Assembly: GCA_029243545.1 (NCBI GenBank)
Contig: JAQWRV010000030.1
Coordinates: 62,001-126,000, forward strand
From: Rhodospirillaceae bacterium
Lineage (GTDB): Bacteria > Pseudomonadota > Alphaproteobacteria > Rhodospirillales > Rhodospirillaceae
Direction of reading: 5' to 3'
Length of the DNA: 64,000 nt
The notes under the pieces were generated by a model, which was not told the origin of the DNA, did no database searches, and saw only the letters and a program-made list of their open reading frames with translations. This document shows positions 27,774-37,617 of this stretch, one piece after another. The position numbers and the translations under genes were made by a program. Within the stretch, counting starts at the first letter, position 1; each line of letters opens with the position of its first letter.

Positions 27774-28676
27774 ATGAGTGTGATACGTGATATTGTTGAT
27801 CCCATTGAGGTGTTGGATCCAGAACATCTGTCCTCTCCCATTGTTGTCGCCTCTCCACACTCTGGAGCCTACTATCCGGCAGACCTGATAGCTGCATCAA
27901 AGTTGAGTAAGGCTTCACTTAGGCGCTCCGAAGATTGCTATGTAGATGACTTGTTTGCGAAAGCGCAAGAACTAGGAGCTCCTTTGCTGACGGCATTTTA
28001 TGCGCGCGCTTATCTTGACCTTAACCGCGAGCCTTTTGAGCTTGATCCGGATATGTTCTCTGACCTTCTGCCTGATCACTGCAATACGTCATCAGCAAGA
28101 GTCGCAGCGGGGCTAGGGACTATCGCAAGAGTTGTCGCTAATCAGAAAGAAATATACGCACGAAAGCTGGCATATAGCGAAGCAGAATCGCGTATCAGGT
28201 TGATTTATAAGCCTTATCACAACACGCTAAGACGACTGGTTAACCGGACGCGGGACCGCTTTGGGTTTTGTATACTAATAGACTGCCACTCCATGCCTTC
28301 TATGGGACTGCCAACCAGTACTAGAAACCCTCAAGAAACGATTGATGTTGTCATCGGCGACCGCAACGGTCTCTCCTGTTCAGCATCAATAACGGACGAA
28401 ACAGATCGCATTTTTGGAAGTCTAGGATACTCGGTCATGCGCAATAACCCCTATGCTGGAGGATATACGACACATCATTATGGGGACCCTGCGAATGGGA
28501 TTCACGCTGTTCAGATTGAACTAAACCGTAGTCTTTACGTAGATGAAAACACGCTGAACCGGCGCCCCAGCTTTTCAAAGCTTAAAGCGGATTTAGGCCA
28601 ATTTCTGTCTCTATTGGCCGAATTCGGTCACGGGGTCCATGACGTTCTTAGCTTCCAACGACTAAGCGCCGAATGA
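27774..28676 (+). CDS. N-formylglutamate amidohydrolase family protein
   Basis: A 300-residue FGase-family protein: VVASPHSGAYYPADLI near the start, LRRSEDCYVDDLF, ARAYLDLNREPFELDP, ILIDCHSMPS and NNPYAGGYTTHHYGDP with metal-binding His/Asp residues, then IQIELNRSLYV-like VQIELNRSLYVDE. The family hydrolyses N-formylglutamate to glutamate and formate in histidine breakdown (HutG), but many alphaproteobacterial members sit outside hut operons and their substrates are not proven. A strong GGGAGG (27760-27765) precedes the ATG. Confidence 0.9.
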   Translation: MSVIRDIVDPIEVLDPEHLSSPIVVASPHSGAYYPADLIAASKLSKASLRRSEDCYVDDLFAKAQELGAPLLTAFYARAYLDLNREPFELDPDMFSDLLPDHCNTSSARVAAGLGTIARVVANQKEIYARKLAYSEAESRIRLIYKPYHNTLRRLVNRTRDRFGFCILIDCHSMPSMGLPTSTRNPQETIDVVIGDRNGLSCSASITDETDRIFGSLGYSVMRNNPYAGGYTTHHYGDPANGIHAVQIELNRSLYVDENTLNRRPSFSKLKADLGQFLSLLAEFGHGVHDVLSFQRLSAE

Positions 28677-28875
28677 CGCGTTAAATAGTTTTATTTACCG
28701 TGTAACATATTGGAATAATTGATGTATTTTTAACTTACTTTGGGCGCAATGAGGATAAGTAAAGTAAAATACAATGCTTGTCGTATCGTGCCGGCACAAT
28801 TAGAGTGCCGCCAGAATAATCTGTGAGCCCGCGCGCCTATTCCTCACCGCGCCACCGACCGCCCTGTTAGATACG

Positions 28876-29247
28876 ATGTCTGAAATCGGTAACCTTACGC
28901 CTTACCGGAAGAAATCTAAGGCTCATCACTCCGCCGAATTGGGCGAAGAGAATATTGACGAACCCGCCCTGGAGATTTGTTCAAACCGGATAAAAGTTCC
29001 GCTAAAAATAGGGGGCAACACTTTCTTCTTTAGATACTGCGCAGATGTTATGGAAGCTCTGACCATGGGAGTCTTTATGGAGCGTGTTCAAAGGATGATT
29101 AACGATAACACGATTGGTGAAACAGGTAATACACCGGCACAAATTGCGGCGGCACGAAATCGAAGACGCGATCTCCTACAGCAAGTAGCCGGTTTTGAAA
29201 AAACTCACAATGTCACTGACCGGCCAGAGCGGCCTTACTTTAACTAA
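28876..29247 (+). CDS. Hypothetical protein, 123 residues
   Basis: I do not recognise it. It is polar and mostly helical by eye; the middle holds a short strand-rich part (ALEICSNRIKVPLKIGGNTF then FFRYCADVMEALTM) and the C-terminus a basic helix (AARNRRRDLLQQ). No signal peptide or membrane segment. It is followed closely (about 25 nt) by the TauE/SafE permease gene, so they may be co-transcribed. It has an ATG start but no strong ribosome-binding site. Confidence 0.55.
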   Translation: MSEIGNLTPYRKKSKAHHSAELGEENIDEPALEICSNRIKVPLKIGGNTFFFRYCADVMEALTMGVFMERVQRMINDNTIGETGNTPAQIAAARNRRRDLLQQVAGFEKTHNVTDRPERPYFN

Positions 29248-29272
29248 CGTTTGATCCAGTAAATTGATAGAA

Positions 29273-30109
29273 ATGCTTCCATCTCTATTCGCATTGGGGG
29301 TAGTTCTACTATTAACTGGTGTTTTGGCCGGGTTCGCAGCCGGGCTTCTCGGAGTTGGCGGTGGAATCGTAATTGTCCCCATACTCTTTACCGCCTTTGA
29401 CGTGCTAGGGATTGATTCCAGCGTCAGCATGCATATGGCTATAGGCACCTCCCTTGCCACCATAATTCCGACCTCAATCGCATCGACAGTCAGCCACAAC
29501 AGAGCAGGAGCCATCGATTGGGATTTATTCAAAGCCTGGTTTCTGTGGATTTTCTTCGGGTGCCTTATAGGGACTTGGGTGGCAAACGCAGTCTTCGATG
29601 GATCCGCTCTTGTCACGGTATTCGGTTGCATCGCGCTTGTCATCGCCATCGACCTAGTCGTGCGAGACCGAGGTATTCGAGATACACTCACAAGTCAGAG
29701 AAGTTCTAGCTCGTGGCTCTACAAAAACTACAAAGTGTTCGCAGTTCCGACTTTAATCGGGGCCCTGTCATCTATGATGGGTATTGGAGGAGGCACCCTA
29801 TCTGTCCCGTTCCTCAACGCTCTAAAATTTCCAATGCACAAAGCCGTCGGAACTTCGGCCGGATTTGGCCTTGTCATCGCACTTCCGGCAACAGCTGGGT
29901 ATGTATTAGGTGGTTGGGATGTAGCTCAACGTCCTGAGGGTTCGTTAGGATATATCAGTATTTATGGATTTATTCTCATCACTATGACATCCACGCTGTC
30001 AGCGCGTTTTGGGGCGCAAATCGCGCATAGACTAAGTGAAAAAGCGTTAAAACTATCGTTTGCAGGATTTCTATTTATTACGGCTGCAAGAATGCTGCTG
30101 GCGGGGTAG
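29273..30109 (+). CDS. Sulfite exporter TauE/SafE family (TSUP) permease
   Basis: About 278 residues and 7-8 hydrophobic segments. The duplicated family motif appears twice: FAAGLLGVGGGIVIVPILF in the first half and GALSSMMGIGGGTLSVPFLN in the second, each followed by AIGTS/AVGTSAG. TSUP permeases move sulfite, sulfoacetate or other organosulfur anions across the inner membrane. Substrate unknown. A TTG at 29264 is open in frame; ATG at 29273 is more likely. Confidence 0.92.
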   Translation: MLPSLFALGVVLLLTGVLAGFAAGLLGVGGGIVIVPILFTAFDVLGIDSSVSMHMAIGTSLATIIPTSIASTVSHNRAGAIDWDLFKAWFLWIFFGCLIGTWVANAVFDGSALVTVFGCIALVIAIDLVVRDRGIRDTLTSQRSSSSWLYKNYKVFAVPTLIGALSSMMGIGGGTLSVPFLNALKFPMHKAVGTSAGFGLVIALPATAGYVLGGWDVAQRPEGSLGYISIYGFILITMTSTLSARFGAQIAHRLSEKALKLSFAGFLFITAARMLLAG

Positions 30110-30120
30110 CGTAACGCCAA

Positions 30121-30324
30121 TCAATCACTTGCAGTTCGAATGAGCACCAAAAGTAATACAAGGACAATGGCCACTGCTTGGGCCGTTACCCTTAGCTGCA
30201 TCAATCGATTGCCGTGTTTACGGTGAAATCCCCCCCCCTTCACAAATGCAAACAAGCCTGTAAACAGAACTCCGAGCACCGCCAAAAGAGAAATAGCGAG
30301 CAAGATAACCAGAAGAGTTTCCAT
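30121..30324 (-). CDS. HIG1-domain (twin transmembrane) small protein
   Basis: A 67-residue protein with two membrane helices (ILLAISLLAVLGVLFTGLFA and AQAVAIVLVLLLVLI) joined by a polar loop carrying GNRLMQLRVTAQA, the hallmark of HIG_1_N proteins. Mitochondrial relatives (Rcf1/HIGD1) associate with respiratory complexes III and IV, and bacterial members are common in alphaproteobacteria; the role here is inferred only. It is convergent with the TSUP gene, 11 nt apart. Confidence 0.85.
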   Translation of the reverse strand: METLLVILLAISLLAVLGVLFTGLFAFVKGGGFHRKHGNRLMQLRVTAQAVAIVLVLLLVLIRTASD

Positions 30325-30512
30325 TTACACCTCACTACGGGCCGTGGGAACTAGAAATCTTGGGTTCTACTATGAGCGGTTCAATGTCCACTCGTGGAAT
30401 GACATCATTATAAGACTGTTATGCATTCGACCAGATAAAGGGCTGCGCATAAATAAAAATAGCACTAAAATAGTACCACCAGTTCACGCACAATGCATGC
30501 AAAGGAACCGCA

Positions 30513-30893
30513 TTGCTAGGCACCATTTTAGTCGCAGAAGACAATGCATTCGTGCGCTAATCCTTCTGCCATATGCTGACGAAACGCGGCTATACAGTTT
30601 TGGAAGCGCAGAATGGTGAAATAGCGCTAGAAATTATTGACGAAGGAGAAGTTGATCTCGCCATCGTAGACATCATAATGCCTACGATGGGCGGCCTCTA
30701 ATTGCGCCAGGAAATGGGCGAGCATTCTCATCCAACTCCGGCGATTCTGATAACGGGCCAACAAGAGCTAGTTGCTAGTCTCGTAGAGGATGATTCAGAC
30801 TTCCAATCAGGTCGCATCAGCCTTCTTCAGAAACCCGCACACCCAGTAAAACTTTTAGCTGAAACCGAGAAGCGTTTAGCGCGAACTAAATAA
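30513..30893 (+). pseudogene. Response-regulator receiver domain with two in-frame stops
   Basis: From a TTG at 30513 (AAAGGAA upstream) one frame reads through a whole CheY-like receiver of about 126 codons: ILVAEDNAFVR with the acidic pocket, AIVDIIMPTMGGL with the phospho-acceptor Asp, LITGQ and LLQKPAHP with the conserved Lys. It is broken by TAA at 30558-30560 (after FVR) and TAA at 30699-30701 (after GGL). At both places homologues often have Glu or Gln, so single changes in GAA or CAA would explain them. The reading frame is otherwise undamaged, indicating recent loss. Confidence 0.85.
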
Positions 30894-30897
30894 CGCC

Positions 30898-31284
30898 TTA
30901 AACGCCCTGCGCTATTTCTTTAGGAGCATCATTGGAGTTCACAGAGAAACTTTCGCCACACCCACAGCGACCTGTCTCGTTGGGATTTGTGAACACAAAA
31001 CTACTTTCCATAGTACCTTCTTTATAATCCAACTCAGATCCAAGCAAGTACATGACTGCCATAGGGTCAATGAAAAACCGGATATCATCTCGCTCTACAA
31101 CATCCTCAAATTTTCCCGGCCCCTCGGCATACTCAACTTTGTACGCAAATCCTGAACACCCTTTTGTTTCAATACCAACCCGAATACCGGCCACTGGACG
31201 ATCTGCGTGCTCAATGAGATGCTTCGCGCGTGAAAAAGCTGCATCAGTAATGGTAATTGGCGCTGCTCGTTCTAATGTGGTCAT
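30898..31284 (-). CDS. sufA: A-type iron-sulfur carrier (SufA/HesB-IscA family)
   Basis: A 128-residue A-type carrier with the three conserved cysteines: GCSGFAY and GRCGCGESF. Such proteins receive Fe-S clusters from the SufBCD scaffold and pass them to apoproteins. The position as last gene of the SUF row supports SufA. The N-terminus is longer than average by about 10 residues but carries no targeting signal. Confidence 0.93.
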   Translation of the reverse strand: MTTLERAAPITITDAAFSRAKHLIEHADRPVAGIRVGIETKGCSGFAYKVEYAEGPGKFEDVVERDDIRFFIDPMAVMYLLGSELDYKEGTMESSFVFTNPNETGRCGCGESFSVNSNDAPKEIAQGV

Positions 31285-31320
31285 GCTACGTCTCCTAACA
31301 ATTACAACCTCTTGTTTGCC

Positions 31321-31722
31321 CTAAAACATATCAAGCGCTACGCGCGCGACCTCAGACATATTTTCAGGTGTCCACGGCGGATCCCACGTCATTGTCACAG
31401 AGATCTCACCCGTCCCTTCGATTGCAGACACTGCGTCTGCGACTTCTCCGGGCAGAATACCTGCCACAGGACACGCAGGCGCCGTCAATGTCATTAAAAT
31501 ATCGACGCTCCCCGTTTCCTTTAGAGACACGTCATAGATCAGCCCAAGATCATATATATTCACGGGAATCTCAGGATCAAACACGCTCCGCAGTGCCTCA
31601 ACGACTGCCGATTCCGTCGCAACCGATTCTTTTGCGTCTGGCTGTGGAGAGCCTCGGCGAATGACTTCACCTTCTTCGGGCGGCTCAATGTCCACCGCTG
31701 GCATTGAGTATGGAGGCATCAT
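31321..31722 (-). CDS. sufT: SUF system FeS maturation protein SufT (MIP18/DUF59 family)
   Basis: A 133-residue protein. An acidic N-terminal tail (EPPEEGEVIRRG) precedes a MIP18-family domain: VFDPEIPVNIYDLGLIYDV, then LTAPACPVAGILPGEV with the family cysteine. SufT assists the maturation of Fe-S proteins in SUF-dependent bacteria. It sits between sufU and sufA with short gaps. Confidence 0.92.
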   Translation of the reverse strand: MMPPYSMPAVDIEPPEEGEVIRRGSPQPDAKESVATESAVVEALRSVFDPEIPVNIYDLGLIYDVSLKETGSVDILMTLTAPACPVAGILPGEVADAVSAIEGTGEISVTMTWDPPWTPENMSEVARVALDMF

Positions 31723-31735
31723 ACTATAGGTCTCC

Positions 31736-32254
31736 TCATGGTCTTGGCCAACTGGCTATTTCTGTTGTTGCGGTACTTTTGCCTTCTAAGCAAGACATGA
31801 ACGCATACCAAGGCAAAGTTGCGCACTTCACCCTAACGGGAAATTTCCGCACCCCTGAAAGTGCCATTAATTTTTCTAGTCTCTGGTTAAGCTTTTCAGA
31901 AATCTGGCTGTCCCGTTGGCTATTCGCAGTATCTTCAGTACAAATACTTTTTACTGACTCAAATATTTGCGTCGCCTGGTCCCTATTTAGCCCCACCAAT
32001 GATTCAGTCATCATAGAAGCTGACGCAATCGAAATTGCGCAGCCTTTACCGTCGAAACGAACATCGCGAATATTACTATCGTCGATAGACGCTGTAACTG
32101 TAACCCGGTCCCCGCATAGCGGGTTTCGACCTTCACTTATACAAGTGTGGTCTTCAACGATTCCTCTGTTTCTCGGATTCTTACCGTGATCAAGAATAAT
32201 CTCTTGGTATAAAGACATTAAATCTTCGTCTGGTGCAGAAGTTTGCGTCAACAC
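31736..32254 (-). CDS. sufU: SufU/IscU-like iron-sulfur scaffold or sulfur acceptor
   Basis: A 172-residue protein with the three cysteines of SufU: NPLCGDRVT, GKGCAISIASASMMT and VKCATLPWYAF. The segment between the second and third cysteines has the SufU-type insertion. SufU accepts sulfur from SufS, with zinc at the active site in Firmicutes. The protein has about 15 extra residues at the C-terminus. Its start overlaps the sufS stop by 7 nt. Confidence 0.92.
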   Translation of the reverse strand: MLTQTSAPDEDLMSLYQEIILDHGKNPRNRGIVEDHTCISEGRNPLCGDRVTVTASIDDSNIRDVRFDGKGCAISIASASMMTESLVGLNRDQATQIFESVKSICTEDTANSQRDSQISEKLNQRLEKLMALSGVRKFPVRVKCATLPWYAFMSCLEGKSTATTEIASWPRP

Positions 32255-33504
32255 AGGATCTCCCGTGCTTTCTCCAACGCACCTACTAGTGCGTTAATCT
32301 CTTCACGGGTGTTGTACATACCTATTGAAGCCCGCAGGGTTGCCGGATACCCCATGCTATCCATGAGAGGCTGTGCGCAATGATGTCCAGCCCTCACACA
32401 AACGCCAGATCGATCAAGTATGGTTGCAACGTCGTGTGGGTGGGCACCATCAACAACGAATGCAATTACCGCCGCCTTATTTTTGGATGTACCGACCAGC
32501 CTCACACTGTTGATCGCCTCCAAACATTCCATAGCATAGACCATCAGGTCATGTTCGTGACGGGCAACCCCAGTTCTATCAAATGATGAAATATATTTGA
32601 TTGCCGCTCCAAGCCCGACTGCCGGAACAATTGGCGGAGTCCCGGCTTCGAATTTTGCTGGTAAATCCGCCCACTCAGTATGGTCGAATGATACGGAACT
32701 GATCATCTCACCCCCGCCTTGATAGGGCGGCATATCATGCAGCAGGCTTTCCTTGCCAAAAAGAACGCCAATTCCGTTTGGGCCGTATAATTTGTGCCCC
32801 GAAAATGCGTAAAAATCACAATCTAGATCCTGCACATCCACAGTTTCATGCACTATGCCTTGGCAACCATCTATCAAAATGCGCGCGCCAGCTGTGTGAG
32901 CAACCTCAGCTATCTCCTTAATCGGCAGAATTGTCCCCAACGCGTTGGATACATGTGCCACCGCAACAAGCTTCGTGTTCGTCGTGACAGCCGCTTTAAT
33001 AGCCTCTAGCGTCACATCACCTTCGGGTGTAACCGGCACGACCTTAAGCTTCACTCCTGTTTGTGTCCTTAGCATTTGCCAAGGCACTATGTTGGAATGA
33101 TGCTCAAGTTCAGTAATAACGATTTCGCCATTTGGCCCAAGATTTTTGCCAAAGCTATGAGCAACAAGATTGATGGCTTCAGTCGCACCTTTAGTAAAAA
33201 TAATTTCTCGATCAGACCGTGCATTTATGAAATCGCGAACCGCTTTGCGTGCTGCTTCATATTTGTCTGTCAGCGTTTCACTTAGCCAATACGCTCCTCG
33301 ATGAACGTTTGCATACTCATGCTCATATTGATGCTTGATAGCTTGAATGACTGGCTGCGGTTTCTGCGCAGATGCAGCACTATCCAGATACACTAGCGGC
33401 TTGTCATGCACAGATCGTGATAGGATCGGAAAATCAGACCTGACGCTCGAAACGTCAAATGATCTCAAGGCAGGCAATTGTGATTTTTCAGCAATTGCAT
33501 TCAT
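32248..33504 (-). CDS. sufS: Cysteine desulfurase SufS
   Basis: A 418-residue class V aminotransferase-fold desulfurase. The PLP lysine is Lys238 in FYAFSGHKLYGPNGIG, preceded by the substrate His region TELEHHSNIVPWQ; the catalytic cysteine lies in VCVRAGHHCAQPLMDSMG. It releases sulfur from cysteine as persulfide to SufU. The start overlaps the sufD stop by 4 nt (ATGA). Confidence 0.96.
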   Translation of the reverse strand: MNAIAEKSQLPALRSFDVSSVRSDFPILSRSVHDKPLVYLDSAASAQKPQPVIQAIKHQYEHEYANVHRGAYWLSETLTDKYEAARKAVRDFINARSDREIIFTKGATEAINLVAHSFGKNLGPNGEIVITELEHHSNIVPWQMLRTQTGVKLKVVPVTPEGDVTLEAIKAAVTTNTKLVAVAHVSNALGTILPIKEIAEVAHTAGARILIDGCQGIVHETVDVQDLDCDFYAFSGHKLYGPNGIGVLFGKESLLHDMPPYQGGGEMISSVSFDHTEWADLPAKFEAGTPPIVPAVGLGAAIKYISSFDRTGVARHEHDLMVYAMECLEAINSVRLVGTSKNKAAVIAFVVDGAHPHDVATILDRSGVCVRAGHHCAQPLMDSMGYPATLRASIGMYNTREEINALVGALEKAREILC

Positions 33505-34853
33505 CGAGACGATCCACTGCTTGCCTGATTGTGCCGTACAAGCCAGGACTTCACAGCATTTAAAATTAGGCGTTGGGAGGGCTCATGACTGATGTTAAAC
33601 ACGACTTCATTCAGGAAACCCTCAATCAACAACGCTCTGGCAGTACCTTCATCAATACCGCGGCTTGCTAGATAGAAGACCTGTTCCTTATCAAGCTCTC
33701 CATTAGTCGCACCATGCGCGCATTGAACGTCGTCAGCAAATATTTCGAGTTCCGGCTTGCAATCGACTTCAGGACCTTTGTTTAACAGAAGGGCTTTATG
33801 AAGTTGCCGGCCATCAGTTTTTTGTGCCTCGCGTGCGACGTGCACCCTGCCTTGGAAAACACCACGGGACTCGCCACTTAGCGCTCCCTTAACGACTTGG
33901 CTTGATAAGGTATGCCGCGCCTTATGAAGCATTTCTGAAACAATCTCGCTGTGCTGCTTGTCTGCAATGCCATACACGCCATCCACGCGTGCTTCACCAT
34001 GGTCTTCTTCAAGGTTAATCTTGACCTCTCTTCTGACAAGCTTTCCGCCCATTGAAAGTATGAAAGACTCATACTTTCCTGCTCGGTCGATAAAAACTGC
34101 CGTCTGCCCTAAATGGTAAGCATCGGTGTCATCGTTAATAATCGTGTAATGCCCTAGTTTGGCCCCTTCACCCACCACCACTTCAGTTACGGCGTTGGCC
34201 AAATAAGGCTGGCCGGGCAAACCGACGTGGCTTTCAATGAATGTGGCTTGAGATGATGCTTCGAGTTCCACTTCAAAACGGGGATGGAATGATCCCGGCG
34301 CAACGCCCGACGCTCCAATTGAAACAACATGTATAGGTTCTTTGAGCTCGGTTCCCGCTTTAACACGTAACAATAAGCCGTCTTCGAGAAATCCAGTATT
34401 TAGAGCGGCGACTATCGAACTTCCGGTTTCTGAGACAGACCCCAATATCTTTTTAAGGTCTTGAGGAATAAAACTGAGCGCCTCGGACAGGGGCCGGACC
34501 ACTGCCTCATCACTAAGCTGATCAAGCGGGTCGGAGAGGTCTGCTCTAAAAACACCGTTCACGAAAACAAGTTTCAGCGCACCCTCGACAAACGGAACCG
34601 TGACCGGGACCTGCGTCACATCGACATCTTCTGCCCGGCTGGCCGGAATGAATGGCGTTGCCGCCAATTCTCCTAACGCGGTGTACTTCCAAGCTTCATT
34701 CTTCCGCGTCGGCAGGCCTTGAGACCTGAGAATGGCCCGCGAGGTATTGCGCAGCCCATCTATCCACGACTCATTTGCACCTGGTAGCACACCAACTGCA
34801 TTGGCATAAGTATCACCGAAAGGGACAGACAATCGTGTTTTGGCTATTGTCAT
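33501..34853 (-). CDS. sufD: Fe-S cluster assembly protein SufD
   Basis: About 450 residues. The beta-helix core and C-terminal region match SufD: RVHVAREAQKTDGRQLHKAL, ADDVQCAHGATNGELDKEQV, FYLASRGIDEGTARALLIEG. SufD pairs with SufB in the SufBC2D scaffold and is needed for iron entry. The open frame reaches 34916, overlapping sufC; the ATG at 34853 (MTIAKTRLSVPFGDTYAN) leaves a short overlap-free gap and is preferred. Confidence 0.95.
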   Translation of the reverse strand: MTIAKTRLSVPFGDTYANAVGVLPGANESWIDGLRNTSRAILRSQGLPTRKNEAWKYTALGELAATPFIPASRAEDVDVTQVPVTVPFVEGALKLVFVNGVFRADLSDPLDQLSDEAVVRPLSEALSFIPQDLKKILGSVSETGSSIVAALNTGFLEDGLLLRVKAGTELKEPIHVVSIGASGVAPGSFHPRFEVELEASSQATFIESHVGLPGQPYLANAVTEVVVGEGAKLGHYTIINDDTDAYHLGQTAVFIDRAGKYESFILSMGGKLVRREVKINLEEDHGEARVDGVYGIADKQHSEIVSEMLHKARHTLSSQVVKGALSGESRGVFQGRVHVAREAQKTDGRQLHKALLLNKGPEVDCKPELEIFADDVQCAHGATNGELDKEQVFYLASRGIDEGTARALLIEGFLNEVVFNISHEPSQRLILNAVKSWLVRHNQASSGSSR

Positions 34854-34869
34854 TTTGCGCGTCCCAGCC

Positions 34870-35628
34870 TCATGCCGCTTTCGTATTCTCAAAGCGCGCG
34901 TAGCCTTCCGCTTCAAGCATTTCTGCTAATTCTTTACCGCCGCTTTCAACGATCCGCCCACCGACAAGAACATGGACAAAATCGGGGACGATGTAATTTA
35001 AAAGCCTTTGATAGTGGGTGATGACCAGAAACGAGCGCTCTGGTCCACGTAATGCGTTTACGCCATCGGATACGACCTTGAGCGCATCTATGTCCAGGCC
35101 AGAGTCCGTTTCATCCAGTATTGCAAATTGGGGCTCCAAAAGACTCATTTGCAGCACTTCAGCGCGCTTTTTTTCGCCACCCGAGAAACCCACATTGAGT
35201 GGGCGTTTGATCATATCGGTAGAAATCTCTAGTTCTTTCATCTTGCCTTTAACAAGATTTAGAAATTCCATCGCGTCAATTTCATCAAGCCCCTGCGCCC
35301 TTCTTTTAGCATTCAAAGCTGTCTTCAAAAACGTTGAAGTCGCAACGCCAGGAATTTCGAGCGGATACTGGAACGCTAGAAATATTCCCGCACGAGCCCT
35401 TGCGTCGGGCTCCATAGCCAAGAGATCCTCTCCTGAGAGAGATATGGAACCTTGTGTGACTTCATAACCTTCACGGCCAGACAAAACGTACGATAACGTG
35501 CTCTTACCCGAACCATTGGGCCCCATAATCGCGTGCACCTCACCAGCGTTTATGAAAAGATCAATCCCTTTCAGAATCTCTTTCCCCTCTACTGACACAT
35601 GCAAATTCGAGATCTCAATCAACGCCAT
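34870..35628 (-). CDS. sufC: SUF scaffold ATPase SufC
   Basis: A 252-residue ABC-type ATPase with Walker A GPNGSGKST (residues 36-44), signature FSGGEKKRAEVLQ, Walker B AILDETDSGLDIDALK and the switch histidine in LVITHYQRLL. It powers SufBCD rearrangement for cluster building in the cytosol. Between sufB and sufD in the row. Confidence 0.97.
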   Translation of the reverse strand: MALIEISNLHVSVEGKEILKGIDLFINAGEVHAIMGPNGSGKSTLSYVLSGREGYEVTQGSISLSGEDLLAMEPDARARAGIFLAFQYPLEIPGVATSTFLKTALNAKRRAQGLDEIDAMEFLNLVKGKMKELEISTDMIKRPLNVGFSGGEKKRAEVLQMSLLEPQFAILDETDSGLDIDALKVVSDGVNALRGPERSFLVITHYQRLLNYIVPDFVHVLVGGRIVESGGKELAEMLEAEGYARFENTKAA

Positions 35629-35659
35629 TTTTCAACTCATACTTCTCTTAAATGTGGTT

Positions 35660-37114
35660 TTAGCCAACACTGCCTTCAAGGCTGATTCCAACTAATTTCT
35701 GCGCTTCCACGGCAAATTCCATTGGTAGGGTTTGCAGAACCTCTTTGCAGAAGCCGTTAACGATTAAGGATACAGCTTCCTCGGGATTCATGCCGCGTTG
35801 TTGACAATAAAACATCTGGTCATCGCTTATTTTTGATGTCGTTGCTTCATGCTCTGTTAGCGCGGTGGGATTGCGGCTTTCGATGTAAGGCACTGTATGC
35901 GCCCCGCATTTATTGCCGATAAGAAGGCTATCGCACTGCGTAAAATTACGCGCGCCATCGGCCTTGGGTTGAATCCGCACGAGGCCGCGATAGGTACTAT
36001 TAGACTGACCTGCTGATATTCCCTTTGCTATAATCTTTGAGCGCGTATTCTTTCCCAAATGTATCATCTTTGTTCCGGTATCAGCTTGTTGATGATTATT
36101 GGTAATCGCGACAGAGTAAAATTCTCCAACCGAATTATCTCCCTGAAGAATGCAGCTGGGATATTTCCAGGTAATCGCGGACCCCGTTTCTACCTGAGTC
36201 CACGTGACTTTTGAATTCTTGCCCCGGCAGGCGGCTCGCTTGGTTACAAAATTATAGATACCGCCTTTCCCGTTCTCATCCCCGGGATACCAATTTTGAA
36301 CGGTTGAGTATTTAATCTCGGCATCATCAAGTGCAATGAGTTCAACCACCGCCGCGTGAAGTTGATTTTCATCACGCTGGGGCGCTGTGCAGCCTTCCAA
36401 ATAACTGACATGTGACCCTTCATCCGCAATTATAAGGGTCCGCTCAAACTGGCCTGTATTTTTCTCGTTAATGCGGAAATACGTAGACAACTCCATGGGG
36501 CAACGTAGCCCCTTGGGGATGTATACAAATGAACCGTCCGTAAACACTGCGCTATTGAGCGTGGCAAAGAAATTGTCACTATAGGGAACGACCGTACCCA
36601 TATACTTCTTAACGAGGTCAGGGTGTTCTTTAATCGCCTCCGAAATAGAGCAAAAAATCACCCCCATTTCGTTCAGTTTCTTTTTATAGGTTGTCGCCAC
36701 CGAAACACTATCAAAAACAGCGTCGACAGCCACACCCGCCAGCATTTCCTGCTCTAGCAAAGGAATGCCTAGCTTGTCGTAAGTTTCCCTAAGCTTAGGG
36801 TCCACCTCATCAAGACTTTCTGGCGCGTCACCCAGTTTTGGCGCCGCGTAATAGTAAGCGTCCTGGTAATCTATCTTAGGAAAATCGAGCTTTGCCCAAC
36901 TGGGTTCCTGATCTGCCTGGGTAAGCCACATTTTGTAGGCCTTCAGGCGCCATTCCAACATCCATTCTGGGTCTTCTTTCTTAGCAGAAATAAACCGCAC
37001 GATATCTTCACTGAGCCCTTTGGGGGCAAGGTCAGATTCGATTTCCGTTTGCCAGCCGTATTTGTATTTCTCAGTTTCTTGGACAGCAGCAATGGTTTGT
37101 TGTGTCGCAGCCAT
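35660..37114 (-). CDS. sufB: Fe-S cluster scaffold subunit SufB
   Basis: A 484-residue Suf[78 protein letters not shown], and [16 protein letters not shown] near the end. The cysteine in LEGCTAP corresponds to the persulfide-accepting site of the family, and the C-terminal [20 protein letters not shown] segment is typical. First structural gene behind the regulator, 11 nt away. Confidence 0.97.
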   Translation of the reverse strand: MAATQQTIAAVQETEKYKYGWQTEIESDLAPKGLSEDIVRFISAKKEDPEWMLEWRLKAYKMWLTQADQEPSWAKLDFPKIDYQDAYYYAAPKLGDAPESLDEVDPKLRETYDKLGIPLLEQEMLAGVAVDAVFDSVSVATTYKKKLNEMGVIFCSISEAIKEHPDLVKKYMGTVVPYSDNFFATLNSAVFTDGSFVYIPKGLRCPMELSTYFRINEKNTGQFERTLIIADEGSHVSYLEGCTAPQRDENQLHAAVVELIALDDAEIKYSTVQNWYPGDENGKGGIYNFVTKRAACRGKNSKVTWTQVETGSAITWKYPSCILQGDNSVGEFYSVAITNNHQQADTGTKMIHLGKNTRSKIIAKGISAGQSNSTYRGLVRIQPKADGARNFTQCDSLLIGNKCGAHTVPYIESRNPTALTEHEATTSKISDDQMFYCQQRGMNPEEAVSLIVNGFCKEVLQTLPMEFAVEAQKLVGISLEGSVG

Positions 37115-37125
37115 AAATAACGCTC

Positions 37126-37617
37126 CTACTTTTGCTGCGGTGCCAATGCGGATTCCTGTGACGGGGCTTCGGTCATCGAATTTGGCAAACTTATGCCTTC
37201 ACTTCCGAAGCCTGATATATCTCTGGACATATCCGCTAAACTGACATCCCGCAAAGCGTCCGTTACAGCATTATTGACACGGTTCCACTTCCCACTAACC
37301 GGACATTGCGTTTCGTAGCAGCAATATTCGCTGGAAGATTCAACGCATGCTGTCAGAGCAATGGGCCCTTCCACAGCTTCTATGACATCAGCAACAGACA
37401 CCTCATTTGCCGGATGAACGAGGCTATATCCACCTCGGGCACCGCGGTGAGACAAAATAAGCCCCGCTTTGACTAGGCTCTTCATGAGTTTTGCGACCGT
37501 CGGCAAGGGAATACCTGTGCTTTCTGATATGGCCTGAGTAGGCCGCACCTCCTGCGACCGTGCCATATCAATGAGGACGACCGTTGCGTAATCCGTTAAC
37601 TTATTGATTTTGAACAT
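37126..37617 (-). CDS. Rrf2-family SUF regulator (IscR-like)
   Basis: A 163-residue Rrf2 protein. The N-terminal winged helix includes [20 protein letters not shown] and RGARGGYSL; cysteines at 91, 99/100 and 105 ([16 protein letters not shown]) could ligate an Fe-S cluster. IscR/SufR-type proteins sense cluster status and repress or activate suf genes. A perfect IscR type-1-like palindrome lies just in front of its start (37640-37652), which suggests autoregulation of the whole operon (inference). Confidence 0.92.
   Translation of the reverse strand: MFKINKLTDYATVVLIDMARSQEVRPTQAISESTGIPLPTVAKLMKSLVKAGLILSHRGARGGYSLVHPANEVSVADVIEAVEGPIALTACVESSSEYCCYETQCPVSGKWNRVNNAVTDALRDVSLADMSRDISGFGSEGISLPNSMTEAPSQESALAPQQK

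Noticed and set aside
29176-29691. 171-codon minus-strand frame
   Set aside because: Antisense to the TauE/SafE permease gene; low-complexity Ser/Thr/Pro composition typical of a shadow.
30513-30893. Reassigned TAA codons (readthrough as Gln or Glu)
   Set aside because: TAA ends intact genes in the same window (for example aroQ), so it works as a stop here.
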